DNA of 64,000 nt from Vibrio hippocampi (GCF_921292975.1 NZ_CAKLCM010000002.1:1364001-1428000); one strand, 5' to 3'. Positions 28,569 through 38,079 are shown, counted from the first letter of the stretch. The notes: generated by a model not told the origin, from the letters alone. Numbers and translations are program-made.

Positions 28569-29306
28569 ATGCATAAGCGTTTGGCATTGATCTCTCTTAT
28601 TGTCATGGTTAGCGGTTGCTCAACCGTCAATCATCAGGATTTGCACCAAAGTACACTCACTGCCATTGAACAGGCAGAGTCTAGAATCGAAAATCGACTC
28701 TATAATTTAAATCTTCAGCTGAGTAATCAAACCGACTATATCGATAGTCTGGAGTTATCGGTAGACACCTTGCAACAGCAAGTCCAGCAGCTGCAACAAC
28801 AAAAAACGGCTGAAGCACCGAAACAAACTGAGTCATCGACTCCTGCACCGGTTGCTGCGGTAGCCACATCAGAACCCAGCAATGTCACCGTGCTTGGGGC
28901 AATTGAAACGGTAGAGATCGACAGCTTAGCGACCCAGTTTGATGCTCGAGTCGACACTGGTGCGGCAACCTCTTCGTTAAATGCGGGAGATATTCAATTT
29001 TTCGAGCGTGATGGCAAAGAGTGGGTTAAATTTAAGCTGCTCTCACAAAATACCAAAAGCAGTGAATCGCCCTATATTGAAGCACCAGTAATTCGCTATG
29101 CCAAAATACGTCAGTCAGCGAATGAAAAAGGGGAACGCAGAGCGGTAGTGGAATTATGGATAAAAGTTGGAAAAATCCATGAAAAAGCGCAATTTACACT
29201 GGCAGATCGCTCGCAAATGTCCCACCCTATACTTCTAGGGAGAGAATTTATTAAAGATATCGCTTTAGTGGATGTGAGTAAGCAATACATTCAGAAGGTC
29301 AATTAA
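28569..29306 (+). CDS. Retropepsin-like aspartic peptidase lipoprotein (annotated elsewhere as ATP-dependent zinc protease)
   Basis: 245 residues. Lipobox VMVSGCST (Cys17) with Ser at +2 predicts outer-membrane attachment. A coiled coil (about 27-80) is followed by a Pro/Ala/Ser linker and a C-terminal domain (about 105-245) with VDTGAATSSLNAG (Asp129-Thr-Gly), and HPILLGREFIKD, whose ILLGR matches the hydrophobic-hydrophobic-Gly motif of retropepsins. The domain is Pfam's misnamed 'Zn_protease' family. It is first in a three-gene unit with an inactive-transglutaminase/7TM protein and an ATP-grasp ligase. It may process a periplasmic product of that system. Substrate unknown. Confidence 0.82.
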   Translation: MHKRLALISLIVMVSGCSTVNHQDLHQSTLTAIEQAESRIENRLYNLNLQLSNQTDYIDSLELSVDTLQQQVQQLQQQKTAEAPKQTESSTPAPVAAVATSEPSNVTVLGAIETVEIDSLATQFDARVDTGAATSSLNAGDIQFFERDGKEWVKFKLLSQNTKSSESPYIEAPVIRYAKIRQSANEKGERRAVVELWIKVGKIHEKAQFTLADRSQMSHPILLGREFIKDIALVDVSKQYIQKVN

Positions 29307-29363
29307 TAAATCCAAACCCGCACTAACTATTCACGGGACGAAAATACAATAATAAGGCTGTTT

Positions 29364-30869
29364 ATGACATCGCGTATTCCATTTTATCTATCCGTAAGTC
29401 TGCTTATTATTGCCGGCATCGCCTTGAGCGTAATAAGGCATCAAACTTATGGTGTACCTTGGACACCTGGAGAATCTAGGCAAGTTTGGGACATTGAAGC
29501 AAGAATCGAATTTAAAGCCACTGGGGATGCAGTCAAAATCTCTCTGGCAGCACCACAAACCCAAAGTGGCTATACACTGACCAATGAATCGGCCTCTTCG
29601 CAGGGTTATGGGGTTTCCTATGTTGACTCTGATGCAGGACGCCGCGCCGAGTGGTCTATCCGACAAGCGACGGGGGCGCAAACCATCTATTACAAAACCC
29701 AGTTTCTGGTCGATGATCAGGCCGTCGCTGACCCAACGCCCCCTACTGGTGAAATCGCTGCGCCGACTTTCAATGGTCCAGAAGAAGCCGCCGCGAACGC
29801 ACTTATCTCACGTGCTAAAGGGCGGTCTGCTGACGATATCACTTTCACTCGCGAGCTCATCAAAACCCTCAACGATAGTGATAGCCAAAACGCCGCACTA
29901 CTGCTTAACGATATGGACAAAACCGAGGCAGTTGCAAAATTACTCGCTTTTGCACAAGTTCCCGCTAAGGTCGTCGGCGTGATCGAACTTGAAGATGGTC
30001 GCCGTCGTCAAACGGTTCAACAGATGATTCAAGTCTGGGATGGCAGCCATTGGCAAATCTTCGCTCCTGACAATAATGAGGGCAAAGATAAACAGAACCT
30101 GCTGGTATGGGATCAATCCAACGTTTCACTGTTAGACGTAATTGGGGGCAAAGACAGTAAGGTTCACTTTACTATGATTGCTCAAGAGGTGTCGGCAAGC
30201 GAAGCAACGGCAAGCAAAGTCAATGCTGATGGCTTACTCAACTTCTCTATCCATAGTTTGCCTCTTGAAGAGCAAGCGATGTTTAAAACCATCATGCTGA
30301 TCCCAATTGGCGCATTGATTGTCGTTTTCCTGCGTATTCTGATCGGTTTAAAAACCTCGGGCACTTTTATGCCTGTCCTTATTGCGGTGGCATTTGTACA
30401 GACGCAGTTGGTGACCGGCATCGTCGGTTTCTTGTTGATTGTTGGCACGGGTCTGGTGATTCGTAGCTATCTTTCTAAGCTCAATCTATTGCTGGTGGCG
30501 CGGATATCCGCCGTCATTATTACGGTTATCTTAATCATCTCGGTATTTACCGTGGTTGCCTATAAGATTGGTCTGACCGAAGGGCTTTCGATTACTTTCT
30601 TCCCGATGATTATTCTTTCATGGACTATCGAGCGTATGTCGATTCTTTGGGAAGAGGAAGGTGCAAAAGAGGTGGTGTTGCAAGGCGGAGGCTCACTGCT
30701 CACGGCGGTTTTGGTTTATCTTGCGATGACCAACTCCTACGTTCAGCACCTCACCTTTAACTTTATCGGTCTGCAACTGGTCATTCTTGGCGGCATCTTA
30801 CTGCTCGGTACCTACACCGGTTATCGCCTAACCGAGCTTCGTCGCTTTAAACCGTTGACGGAGGACTAA
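29364..30869 (+). CDS. Inactive transglutaminase-like protein with 7-TM domain
   Basis: 501 residues. One N-terminal helix (about 6-24), a periplasmic part (about 30-280) with a transglutaminase-like fold that ends in a helix-rich region (FNGPEEAAANALISRAKG; VPAKVVGVIELEDGRRRQTVQQMIQVWDG), then seven membrane helices (about 308-490) starting FKTIMLIPIGALIVVFLRI and including TSGTFMPVLIAVAFVQT. This domain order is the known 'inactive transglutaminase fused to 7TM' family (PF14400/PF14402). The usual Cys-His-Asp triad is not apparent. The downstream ATP-grasp gene begins 3 bp after the stop, so the two products probably work together at the inner membrane. Confidence 0.85.
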   Translation: MTSRIPFYLSVSLLIIAGIALSVIRHQTYGVPWTPGESRQVWDIEARIEFKATGDAVKISLAAPQTQSGYTLTNESASSQGYGVSYVDSDAGRRAEWSIRQATGAQTIYYKTQFLVDDQAVADPTPPTGEIAAPTFNGPEEAAANALISRAKGRSADDITFTRELIKTLNDSDSQNAALLLNDMDKTEAVAKLLAFAQVPAKVVGVIELEDGRRRQTVQQMIQVWDGSHWQIFAPDNNEGKDKQNLLVWDQSNVSLLDVIGGKDSKVHFTMIAQEVSASEATASKVNADGLLNFSIHSLPLEEQAMFKTIMLIPIGALIVVFLRILIGLKTSGTFMPVLIAVAFVQTQLVTGIVGFLLIVGTGLVIRSYLSKLNLLLVARISAVIITVILIISVFTVVAYKIGLTEGLSITFFPMIILSWTIERMSILWEEEGAKEVVLQGGGSLLTAVLVYLAMTNSYVQHLTFNFIGLQLVILGGILLLGTYTGYRLTELRRFKPLTED

Positions 30870-30872
30870 GCT

Positions 30873-31853
30873 ATGTTTCAAGACTTTACCAGTCCTTTTA
30901 AGCTCCGTTCCCGCGGCATTATGGGAATGAACCAACGAAACCACAGTTACATCAGTCGCTATAACGACCGCTCGAAGTATCCACTGGTGGATGACAAACT
31001 CAAGACCAAAATCATTGCTGAAAAAGCGGGGGCAACTACCCCTGCCCTTATCGGTGTGATTCGCAGTCAAGCCGAAGTGAAAACCATTCATAACATGGTG
31101 AAGTCTTGGCCCGGGTTTGTGATCAAGCCAGCGCAAGGCAGTGGTGGCAAAGGAATCCTTGTAGTCACTGAACATAAAGATGGCGTTTACACCAAACCAT
31201 CCGGTGCGACCATAAACGAAGAAGATGTTGAGCGCCATATCAGTAATGCCTTGGCGGGTCTTTTTTCTCTGGGTGGCAAAAACGATGTGGCGGTGGTGGA
31301 GAACTTAATCAAGTTTGATGACTGCTTTGATGGCTTTAGTTATGAAGGGGTGCCGGATGTACGGATTATCGTATTCCAAGGCTACCCTGTTATGGCGATG
31401 ATGCGCTTATCAACCTCTGCGTCTGACGGCAAGGCCAACTTACACCAAGGCGCGGTCGGTGTTGGCATCGACATCGCGACGGGTAAAGCGGTGCGCGCGG
31501 TGCAGTTTGATCGCCCTGTCACCCATCATCCCGATACCGGAAAAGAGTTGGCCTTACTGACCGTTCCTCACTGGAAACGTCTGCTTACTTTGGCATCCAG
31601 CGCCTATGAAATGACAACGTTAGGCTATATGGGCACCGATATGGTGTTAGACCGTGAAGAAGGACCAATGGTATTGGAGCTGAATGCTCGCCCAGGGCTG
31701 GCGATTCAGATTGCCAATGGCTGTGGTATCTTACCGCGCCTCAAGCATATTGAATCCCTTGGTAAGCCGGACCCGTTCAACTATCCAACACCAGAGCAAA
31801 GAGTCGAGTACGCCGCTAAGATGTTTTCTCATCAGAACCACACGACGCTGTAA
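30873..31853 (+). CDS. RimK-type ATP-grasp alpha-L-glutamate ligase-like protein
   Basis: 326 residues. ATP-grasp signatures are FVIKPAQGSGGKGI (ATP-binding Lys), VPDVRIIVFQG, and the metal-binding MVLELNARPGLAIQ. It resembles RimK-type ligases that form peptide-like bonds by carboxylate activation with glutamate or other amino acids. Start ATG has GGAGGAC upstream. The unit retropepsin - transglutaminase/7TM - ATP-grasp is found in many gamma-proteobacteria; comparative genomics has proposed a peptide tag or amidation of a cell-surface component. The substrate is not known to me. Confidence 0.87.
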   Translation: MFQDFTSPFKLRSRGIMGMNQRNHSYISRYNDRSKYPLVDDKLKTKIIAEKAGATTPALIGVIRSQAEVKTIHNMVKSWPGFVIKPAQGSGGKGILVVTEHKDGVYTKPSGATINEEDVERHISNALAGLFSLGGKNDVAVVENLIKFDDCFDGFSYEGVPDVRIIVFQGYPVMAMMRLSTSASDGKANLHQGAVGVGIDIATGKAVRAVQFDRPVTHHPDTGKELALLTVPHWKRLLTLASSAYEMTTLGYMGTDMVLDREEGPMVLELNARPGLAIQIANGCGILPRLKHIESLGKPDPFNYPTPEQRVEYAAKMFSHQNHTTL

Positions 31854-31873
31854 TACCTCGCTTTCTAGATAAC

Positions 31874-31901
31874 AAAAGCGCTGCTCAATGGCAGCGCTTT
31901 T
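31874..31901. terminator. Bidirectional terminator between convergent operons
   Basis: AAAAGCGCTGC pairs with GCAGCGCTTTT around a 6-nt loop. U-runs on either strand would serve both the ATP-grasp operon and the norspermidine operon. Confidence 0.92.
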
Positions 31902-31931
31902 TGGTTCTGTCTTTCCTGTCTTGATCGCGAG

Positions 31932-33065
31932 TTAGCTTATCGACCATTGCGACAGTGAACGCTTAAAGTCATCGTAGTCAAATTCATTCAATTTTTCGAT
32001 GTCTCCATTGCCACGTTCACAATAGATAGCCGGCATCTTCAAACCGTTAAACCAGTTTAACTTAACCATGGTATAACCTGCGCTATCGAGGATATGCAGC
32101 TTCTGCCCTACTTGCAGCGGTTGTTCAAACTTTGCTACACAGAACTGGTCACCCGCTAGACACGAGCAAGAGCCAATCACATACTCATGCTCACCCATGT
32201 CACTGGCTTCCAGAATCGACGCTGGCTCATTATAGATCAAGGTATCAAGTCGATGCGCTTCGGTTGCCGAGTTGACGATAGCGGTCTTTTTCTCGTTCTC
32301 AACAATATCAACCACCGTCACGACAAGATCGGTGGTCTTAGTGATGATGGCCTCACCCGGTTCAAGATAGAGCTGGACACCGTGCTTATCAGAGAAAGCT
32401 TTCAATGCCGCACCAAGTTTGTCGATATCATAACCCGGCCAAGTAAAGAACACGCCGCCACCCATGCTGACCCAATCAAGCTTATCCAGCTGTTCACCAA
32501 ACTGGTGGGAAATCGCATCCAGCAAAGCGATAAAGGCATCGACGTCCTTGTTCTCACAGTTCATGTGGAACATCACACCATTGATAGTATCAAACACGCT
32601 AGGATCGATATGGTCAGCTTGGACGCCAAGACGCGAGTATTTTCGCGCTGGGTTGGCCAGATCTTGACCCGCGTAGCTAACACCCGGATTAAGGCGTAAA
32701 CCCAAAGAGGCTTTGCCCTCAACAAGGTGGCGATAAGCTTTAAGCTGCGACTGAGAGTTGAAGATCATCTTGTCACAGATGTCTGCCACTTCAATAACGT
32801 CTTCTTCGGTATAACCCACGCTGTAAGCATGCGTTTCACCACCAAAGGTTTCGTAGCCAAGCTTAACCTCAAATGGACCGCTGCTGGTCGAGCCGTCAAG
32901 ATAAGGTTTGATGATGTCGAAGACACCCCAAGTTGAAAAGCACTTAAGCGCCAATACCAGTTTGACCCCAGAGATCGCTTTGAGCTGTTTCGCTTTCTCT
33001 AAGTTCGCTATCAGCTTAGCTTCATCAATCATGAAGTAAGGTGTTTTCAGTTCGCTTTTTTGCAT
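31932..33065 (-). CDS. nspC: Carboxynorspermidine decarboxylase
   Basis: 377 residues, alanine-racemase-fold PLP enzyme. Lys41 in [14 protein letters not shown] binds [27 protein letters not shown] and the C-terminal [16 protein letters not shown] (catalytic Cys) are characteristic. It decarboxylates carboxynorspermidine to norspermidine, the polyamine that feeds NspS/MbaA biofilm signalling. A GTG one codon upstream (33068) is an alternative start. It is last in the three-gene operon and separated by two hairpins from the preceding gene. Confidence 0.95.
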   Translation of the reverse strand: MQKSELKTPYFMIDEAKLIANLEKAKQLKAISGVKLVLALKCFSTWGVFDIIKPYLDGSTSSGPFEVKLGYETFGGETHAYSVGYTEEDVIEVADICDKMIFNSQSQLKAYRHLVEGKASLGLRLNPGVSYAGQDLANPARKYSRLGVQADHIDPSVFDTINGVMFHMNCENKDVDAFIALLDAISHQFGEQLDKLDWVSMGGGVFFTWPGYDIDKLGAALKAFSDKHGVQLYLEPGEAIITKTTDLVVTVVDIVENEKKTAIVNSATEAHRLDTLIYNEPASILEASDMGEHEYVIGSCSCLAGDQFCVAKFEQPLQVGQKLHILDSAGYTMVKLNWFNGLKMPAIYCERGNGDIEKLNEFDYDDFKRSLSQWSIS

Positions 33066-33086
33066 CACTTATTTACTCTAAAACGT

Positions 33087-33115
33087 AAAAACCCGCCCTC
33101 GAAGAAGGCGGCTTT
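33087..33115 (-). terminator. Terminator-like hairpin between CANSDH and nspC
   Basis: On the minus strand AAAGCCGCC pairs with GGCGGGTTT (one mismatch) followed by TT, immediately upstream of nspC. It resembles an intrinsic terminator within the operon, so nspC expression may be attenuated. Confidence 0.55.
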
Positions 33116-33120
33116 TGAGA

Positions 33121-33145
33121 CCATCCCTAAATGTATTAGGGATGG
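33121..33145 (-). repeat. Second hairpin between CANSDH and nspC
   Basis: CCATCCCTAA pairs with TTAGGGATGG around a 5-nt loop, just 5' of the terminator-like hairpin on the transcript. It has no overlap with it and no U-run. Confidence 0.75.
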
Positions 33146-33172
33146 CGATGTTAGTCAGTTCAAGTATACGAT

Positions 33173-34417
33173 CTATTTTAAGATCTGGATGTCAGGAGCG
33201 CCAACGTCGAGTTCTTGAACATGCCAATCAAGACCAATCTCCGGCATGGTTTCTAGGAACGGATCTGGGTCTAGTTGTTCCATATTGAACACACCCGCAT
33301 CCGCCCACTTACCACGGAAGAATTGTAACGCGGCAGTAATCGCCGGAACACCTGTGGTGTACGAAATCGCTTGATGCTCAACATCTTCATAAGCCACTTC
33401 GTGATCCGCGTTATTGTAGATAAATACGCTGCGCGCTTTACCGTCTTTATTACCCTGAACCCAAGTACCAATACAGGTTTTACCAGTATAGCCCGGCGCT
33501 AACGATGTTGGGTCTGGCAGCAACGCTTTCAATACGTGCAGTGGCTGTACCACAGTACCATCGTGCAGTGTCAGTGGGTCTGGTGAAAGCAAACCGATAT
33601 CACGCATGCAGTTGAAGTAGTTTAGGTATTTATCACCAAAGCCCATCCAAAATTCGATGCGTTTTGCTGGAATAAACTCTTGCATAGAACGCACTTCGTC
33701 GTGCGCCATAGAGTAAACCTTGTGCTTACCTACGAGCGGGAAATCGAACTCAAGCATACGGGTGTGGCAAGGTACTTGTTTCCACTCTTCGTTTTCCCAG
33801 TAGAAAGAGTCGCCTTGGATCTCTAGCATGTTGGTTTCTGGATCGAAGTTAGTCGCAAACTTCTTACCGTGGTCACCGGCATTGACGTCCATCACGTCGA
33901 TAGTGTCAATTTCATCAAATAGATGTTTGACGGCATACGCAGCAAAAACGCTCACCACGCCAGGATCGAAACCGGCACCAAGAATACCGGTAATACCCGC
34001 TTGCTTAAATTTGTCACGGAAGCCCCATTGCCAATCATAGGCTTGAGGGACTTGTTGACCCTCTGAACACAAGTCAACCGCAACAGACGTGTCTAAGTAA
34101 GAAACTTTCGCTTGCAGACACGCTTCCATAATGGTGATGTTGACCCACGGAGGACCAGCGTTGATCACCAGATCAGGCTGCACTTCTTTAATCAGTGCCA
34201 CCAATGCATCCACATCGTCTGCATTGACTGCGCGGGCTTCTAGCTTTTTGCTTGCGTCTTTAAGGTTGTTCTTACCTTTGATCGACTCAATAATCTTTTC
34301 ACATTTTGCAACCGTGCGTGATGCGATTGTGATATCGCCTAATACGTCGTTATTTTGCGCCGCTTTATGCGCCACAACCCAACCAACACCACCAGCGCCA
34401 ATTTGTAGAATTGCCAT
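33173..34417 (-). CDS. Carboxynorspermidine synthase/dehydrogenase
   Basis: 414 residues of the saccharopine-dehydrogenase/Lys1-like family. The Rossmann motif QIGAGGVGWVVAHKAA starts at residue 5; INAGPPWVNITIMEACL, GAGFDPGVVSVFAAYA and the C-terminal GVPAITAALQFFRGKW are conserved. It reductively condenses aspartate-semialdehyde with diaminopropane to give carboxynorspermidine, consuming NADPH. Middle gene of the operon, 12 bp after the Dat-Ddc gene. Confidence 0.93.
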   Translation of the reverse strand: MAILQIGAGGVGWVVAHKAAQNNDVLGDITIASRTVAKCEKIIESIKGKNNLKDASKKLEARAVNADDVDALVALIKEVQPDLVINAGPPWVNITIMEACLQAKVSYLDTSVAVDLCSEGQQVPQAYDWQWGFRDKFKQAGITGILGAGFDPGVVSVFAAYAVKHLFDEIDTIDVMDVNAGDHGKKFATNFDPETNMLEIQGDSFYWENEEWKQVPCHTRMLEFDFPLVGKHKVYSMAHDEVRSMQEFIPAKRIEFWMGFGDKYLNYFNCMRDIGLLSPDPLTLHDGTVVQPLHVLKALLPDPTSLAPGYTGKTCIGTWVQGNKDGKARSVFIYNNADHEVAYEDVEHQAISYTTGVPAITAALQFFRGKWADAGVFNMEQLDPDPFLETMPEIGLDWHVQELDVGAPDIQILK

Positions 34418-34429
34418 TGTTCGTTTTCC

Positions 34430-37318
34430 TTAGTTAGCTAGCTCAAGAGCTAAAAGATTAATCGTGTTAAGTAATGTCTCGAAGTCAGATAGCTCCAAGC
34501 AAGGGTTCAAGATGGTAAATTTCAGCGCACTATGACCCTGAACCACGGTTTCCCCTAATACCGCGACTCCGCGCGTCAGTGCTTCCATACGAATGAGTTT
34601 ATTAAGTTCATCCAAATCCATGCCGTTATGATTAACTGCGCGGAATAAAACCGTTGATAGCGAAGGCTGTGCCAAAAGCTCAAATTGGTTATGCCCGTCA
34701 ATAAGCTTAGCGACTTGTTGCGTTTGATCCATTAAGTGATCCACCATTTCACCTAACGCATCAGGACCCACGTTTTGCATTGTCATAAAGACTTTCAAAG
34801 CATCAAAACGTTTCGTCGTGGCGATGGATTTGTCCACCAAGTTTGGCAGTTCATCATGCTCACGATTCAAGTAGTCGGCATGGTGCAGTAGATATTTGAA
34901 ATGACGGCGATCTTTAAGCAACAGTGAGCCGCAGCTAATGGTTTGATAGAACAGCTTATGAAAATCGACACTCACCGAGTCCGCTAACTCGATACCCGCC
35001 AATCGTGTTTTTTGCTGACTGAGAATTAAAGCCCCACCATAAGCACTATCGACATGGAACCACAACGCAAATTGCTTCGCGATGCGCGCCATCGCCGTTA
35101 GGTCATCAATGGCTCCGTGATCGGTGGTTCCGGCGGTGCCAACCAAAGCAAATGGAATCAAGCCTTGTGATTTCAGAGTGGCAATATCCGCTTCAAGCGC
35201 CGCTATCTTAATGGTGCCGTTGTTATGGGTTGCGACGGTGTGAACCGCTTTTTCCCCTAAGCCCAGCAGAGAAGCGGATTTCTGAACCGTGAAATGCGAT
35301 TTGTCAGAACAAAGGATACGAAGCTTATCCGCATAGTCGGGCAGACCGAGTTTTTGAATTGAATGACCGTTGGTGATATCCGCAATACGGTCGCGAGCCA
35401 ACAACAGCCCCATTAGGTTGCTCTGAGTCCCGCCACTGGTGAAAATGCCATCGGCATCATCGCCCAATTGGTAGCGCTCACACAGCCAATCCAATACCTT
35501 TTGTTCAACGTAAGTCGCCGCTGACGCTTGATCCCACGAGTCCATTGATTGGTTAAGAGCCGCAATCATCGCCTCTGCTGCCACTGCTGGCATCAGCGGT
35601 GGTGTGTGCAGGTGCGCGATACAATTAGGGTGCTGGGTGAAAATCGAGTTTTCGACCACTAACTCCGCCGTGTGATCGATGATCGCGGGTAGGCTTTCAT
35701 TGGCACCATTAAGGTTAACCGCATTGATGGCGCTTTCTAACACCTTAGGATCAAGACCGGAATAGGGTTTATCCGTGTTGGCAAACACCTCTTTCATTAC
35801 TTGTGTCGTGTGGTTCATTACTTTCGAGAACTCGGTGGAACCATGCTCTCCGGTATGAATAAAGTGTTTCTTCCAACCTTGTTGGCTGTGCGCTTGCTGG
35901 GAAACTTCCCCCCCGCCGGCGACCGAAATCGCCTGCTCTAGCGTTCGCAATGCAAAATCAATCTGCTCAAAGCTGATAATTAATGGCGGTAGAAAACGAA
36001 TCACGGAACCGTCGCGTCCCCCTTTCTCGACCATCAGACCGCGTTCGAGCGCGGCTCTTTGGATTTTAAGGGTCAACTCGCCATCCGATGCTGGCTCACC
36101 AAACTTGTTCAACTCACCGTTTGGCTTGGCAATTTCAACACCCAGCATCAAGCCTTTGCCGCGAACCTCGGCAATACAAGAGACTCTTTGCTTGATCGCG
36201 TTGAGTCCCATGCGCAAGTATTCACCAGCAACACGGGCATGTTCGACTAGGTTATCTCGTTCAATAATTTCTAGCGCTTTGGCACCGGATACCATCGCAA
36301 GTTGGTTGCCACGGAATGTCCCGGTATGTTCGCCGGCATTCCAAGTATCAATTTTCTTGTTGAATACCAGCAACGACATTGGCAATCCGCCACCAATGGC
36401 TTTGGATAAACACAGAATATCTGGCTCTATACCCGCTTCTTCGAAAGCGAATCGGTAGCCGGTTTTGCCGACACCGCACTGAATTTCATCCAGAATCAGC
36501 AGGATTTCGTGTTCATCACAGATACGACGAAGTGCTTGCAGCCAAAACGCCGGAGCGGGAATCACCCCACCCTCGCCTTGTACTGGCTCAACAATAATCG
36601 CGGCCGGTTTCATAATACCCGCTTCATCGTCGTTCAAAAGGCGTTCGATATAGCGAATGCTCTGTTTTGCCCCTGCATCACCGCCTAAACCAAATGGACA
36701 GCGCAGGCTATAAGGGAAAGGCATAAAGTGAACGTCAGACATCAGCCCCGTGCGACGTGCTTTGGTGCCTAAATTGCCCATCATTCCCATGGTGCCGTTG
36801 GTCATACCGTGGTAGGCACCACGGAAAGCAAACATGGTGTTGCGCCCCGTGGTTTGCTTCGCCAATTTGATGGCGGCTTCCACTGCATCAGCGCCCGATG
36901 GACCACAAAATTGCAGTACCGATTGCTCGGCAAAAGCACTCGGCAAGAAAGCTTTAACGGCTTGGATAAAGGTATCCTTAGCCTGTGTGGTGATATCAAG
37001 GGTTTGATAAGGCAAGCCTGAATCGAGTTGCAGCTTGAGAGCAGCATTGATTTCGGGATGGTTATATCCCATGGCAAGAGTGCCAGCTCCAGCTAGACAA
37101 TCGAGAAAGATCTGTCCACGGGTATCTTCCACCAGCGCGCCAAAGGCTTGCTTGATAGCAATCGGCAGGCGGCGCGGGTACGAGCGCACATCAGACTCGT
37201 GTTGTTGCTGATTGAGCAGCATTTGATCGGGTGTTAAATCGTAAGGCGCTTCGACATAAGGAATTTGCGCCGAGAATGAAGCATCGGTATTGGTATTTAA
37301 TTCAAAAGCGGTAGTCAT
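34430..37318 (-). CDS. Fused diaminobutyrate aminotransferase (Dat) and diaminobutyrate decarboxylase (Ddc)
   Basis: 962 residues. Residues about 25-470 are a class-III aminotransferase with LDCLAGAGTLAMGYNHPEI, LILDEIQCGVGKTGY and PLP-Lys306 in LSKAIGGG. A linker (about 470-520) leads to a group-II PLP decarboxylase (about 520-955) with FTSGGTQSNLMGLLLARD, HVDSAYGGALIL and PLP-Lys788 in VDFHKLFYQ. The two activities convert aspartate semialdehyde to L-2,4-diaminobutyrate and then 1,3-diaminopropane. The fusion is established in vibrios and starts the norspermidine operon. The long upstream region (37319-38099) holds a 24-bp palindrome. A gene fusion that channels diaminobutyrate directly is the natural interpretation. 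Confidence 0.95.
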   Translation of the reverse strand: MTTAFELNTNTDASFSAQIPYVEAPYDLTPDQMLLNQQQHESDVRSYPRRLPIAIKQAFGALVEDTRGQIFLDCLAGAGTLAMGYNHPEINAALKLQLDSGLPYQTLDITTQAKDTFIQAVKAFLPSAFAEQSVLQFCGPSGADAVEAAIKLAKQTTGRNTMFAFRGAYHGMTNGTMGMMGNLGTKARRTGLMSDVHFMPFPYSLRCPFGLGGDAGAKQSIRYIERLLNDDEAGIMKPAAIIVEPVQGEGGVIPAPAFWLQALRRICDEHEILLILDEIQCGVGKTGYRFAFEEAGIEPDILCLSKAIGGGLPMSLLVFNKKIDTWNAGEHTGTFRGNQLAMVSGAKALEIIERDNLVEHARVAGEYLRMGLNAIKQRVSCIAEVRGKGLMLGVEIAKPNGELNKFGEPASDGELTLKIQRAALERGLMVEKGGRDGSVIRFLPPLIISFEQIDFALRTLEQAISVAGGGEVSQQAHSQQGWKKHFIHTGEHGSTEFSKVMNHTTQVMKEVFANTDKPYSGLDPKVLESAINAVNLNGANESLPAIIDHTAELVVENSIFTQHPNCIAHLHTPPLMPAVAAEAMIAALNQSMDSWDQASAATYVEQKVLDWLCERYQLGDDADGIFTSGGTQSNLMGLLLARDRIADITNGHSIQKLGLPDYADKLRILCSDKSHFTVQKSASLLGLGEKAVHTVATHNNGTIKIAALEADIATLKSQGLIPFALVGTAGTTDHGAIDDLTAMARIAKQFALWFHVDSAYGGALILSQQKTRLAGIELADSVSVDFHKLFYQTISCGSLLLKDRRHFKYLLHHADYLNREHDELPNLVDKSIATTKRFDALKVFMTMQNVGPDALGEMVDHLMDQTQQVAKLIDGHNQFELLAQPSLSTVLFRAVNHNGMDLDELNKLIRMEALTRGVAVLGETVVQGHSALKFTILNPCLELSDFETLLNTINLLALELAN

Positions 37319-37576
37319 GAGTAATCCCTGATCGCTGCGATGATAATAAACATCACAGATAACAAAACATGCCAGACCCTAAATGTAAGGTACGGCAAAG
37401 GCTAAACACGCAGGTTTAGTAAAATAGAATGATTTTGTTGATCAAGGCTCGGTGATACTACGAGTTAAGCGCAATACACAGTTTGGAAGTTTAGAGCTGA
37501 TTATTAATAGCAAGTTTGTGAATTTCAATGTTGGGTTTCCCATTAACATGCCAATGTTCGGCATTAGTATCCCGTC

Positions 37577-37600
37577 TACTGATTAATATCTTAATCAGTA
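37577..37600. repeat. 24-bp palindrome, candidate operator
   Basis: TACTGATTAA (37577-37586) and TTAATCAGTA (37591-37600) are perfect inverse arms around TATC. The geometry suits a dimeric repressor. It lies about 260 bp upstream of the Dat-Ddc start and about 500 bp upstream of pulA. Confidence 0.75.
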
Positions 37601-37995
37601 CCTACCCTACGCTGTGTCACAATCAGCTTGAATGGTCACAGCGCGTCTCCCCCAGATGCATTCCGAGATTGCGCGGGAAATTAACATAAAACTCATTATC
37701 ATAGCAACCGATTTGTATTCGGTATCTGTGACAAACTATTTTGACTGAGAAAAGTAAGGTTCACGACTATCGTGGTTAAGCAACTATCTACCAGAGTCGA
37801 TCGCCACCAATGTCGATCGGTTCTATTTGTGCCTAGTCACAGATTTACCGAAGAAATATCCTAACAAAAAATGACTTTCTAGCCGTTGAACTGTGAAGCC
37901 GAGCCACCAAGGAGAAACCGTGCTGAAACCCAGTTACATCATTACGCCTACATTGTGTGATTCGCTGTACACATATTAACCAACTCAGCCCTTTC

Positions 37996-38025
37996 CCTCC
38001 TCCCTAACGACAAAGAGCAGGATGA
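37996..38025. promoter_or_regulatory. Candidate MalT boxes of the pulA promoter
   Basis: The complement of 37996-38005 reads AGGGAGGAGG, 9 of 10 to the MalT consensus GGGGA(T/G)GAGG. A second core GGATGA lies at 38020-38025. If TATACT (38048-38053) is the -10, this core is centred near -37.5, the canonical activating position. Pullulanase genes are MalT-controlled in enterobacteria; extending this to this genome is inference. Confidence 0.5.
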
Positions 38026-38064
38026 ACTCGGTTGACAAGCCCCTCCTTATACTGGCTAAAAATC

Positions 38065-38079
38065 CGGCGAATATCGCCG
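38065..38079. repeat. Inverted repeat CGGCGA-ATA-TCGCCG ahead of pulA
   Basis: A 6-bp stem lies 9 bp upstream of the GGAGG ribosome-binding site. It would form in the 5' leader of the pulA mRNA or act as an operator overlapping TATAAT (38080-38085). Confidence 0.55.

Noticed and set aside
37690..37715. Possible Fur box in the norspermidine/pulA region
   Set aside because: Only one half (TGATAATGA on the minus strand) is good; the second half does not match.
37828..37845. CRP-like TGTG...TCACA upstream of pulA
   Set aside because: The half-sites are too close (14 instead of 16 bp overall).
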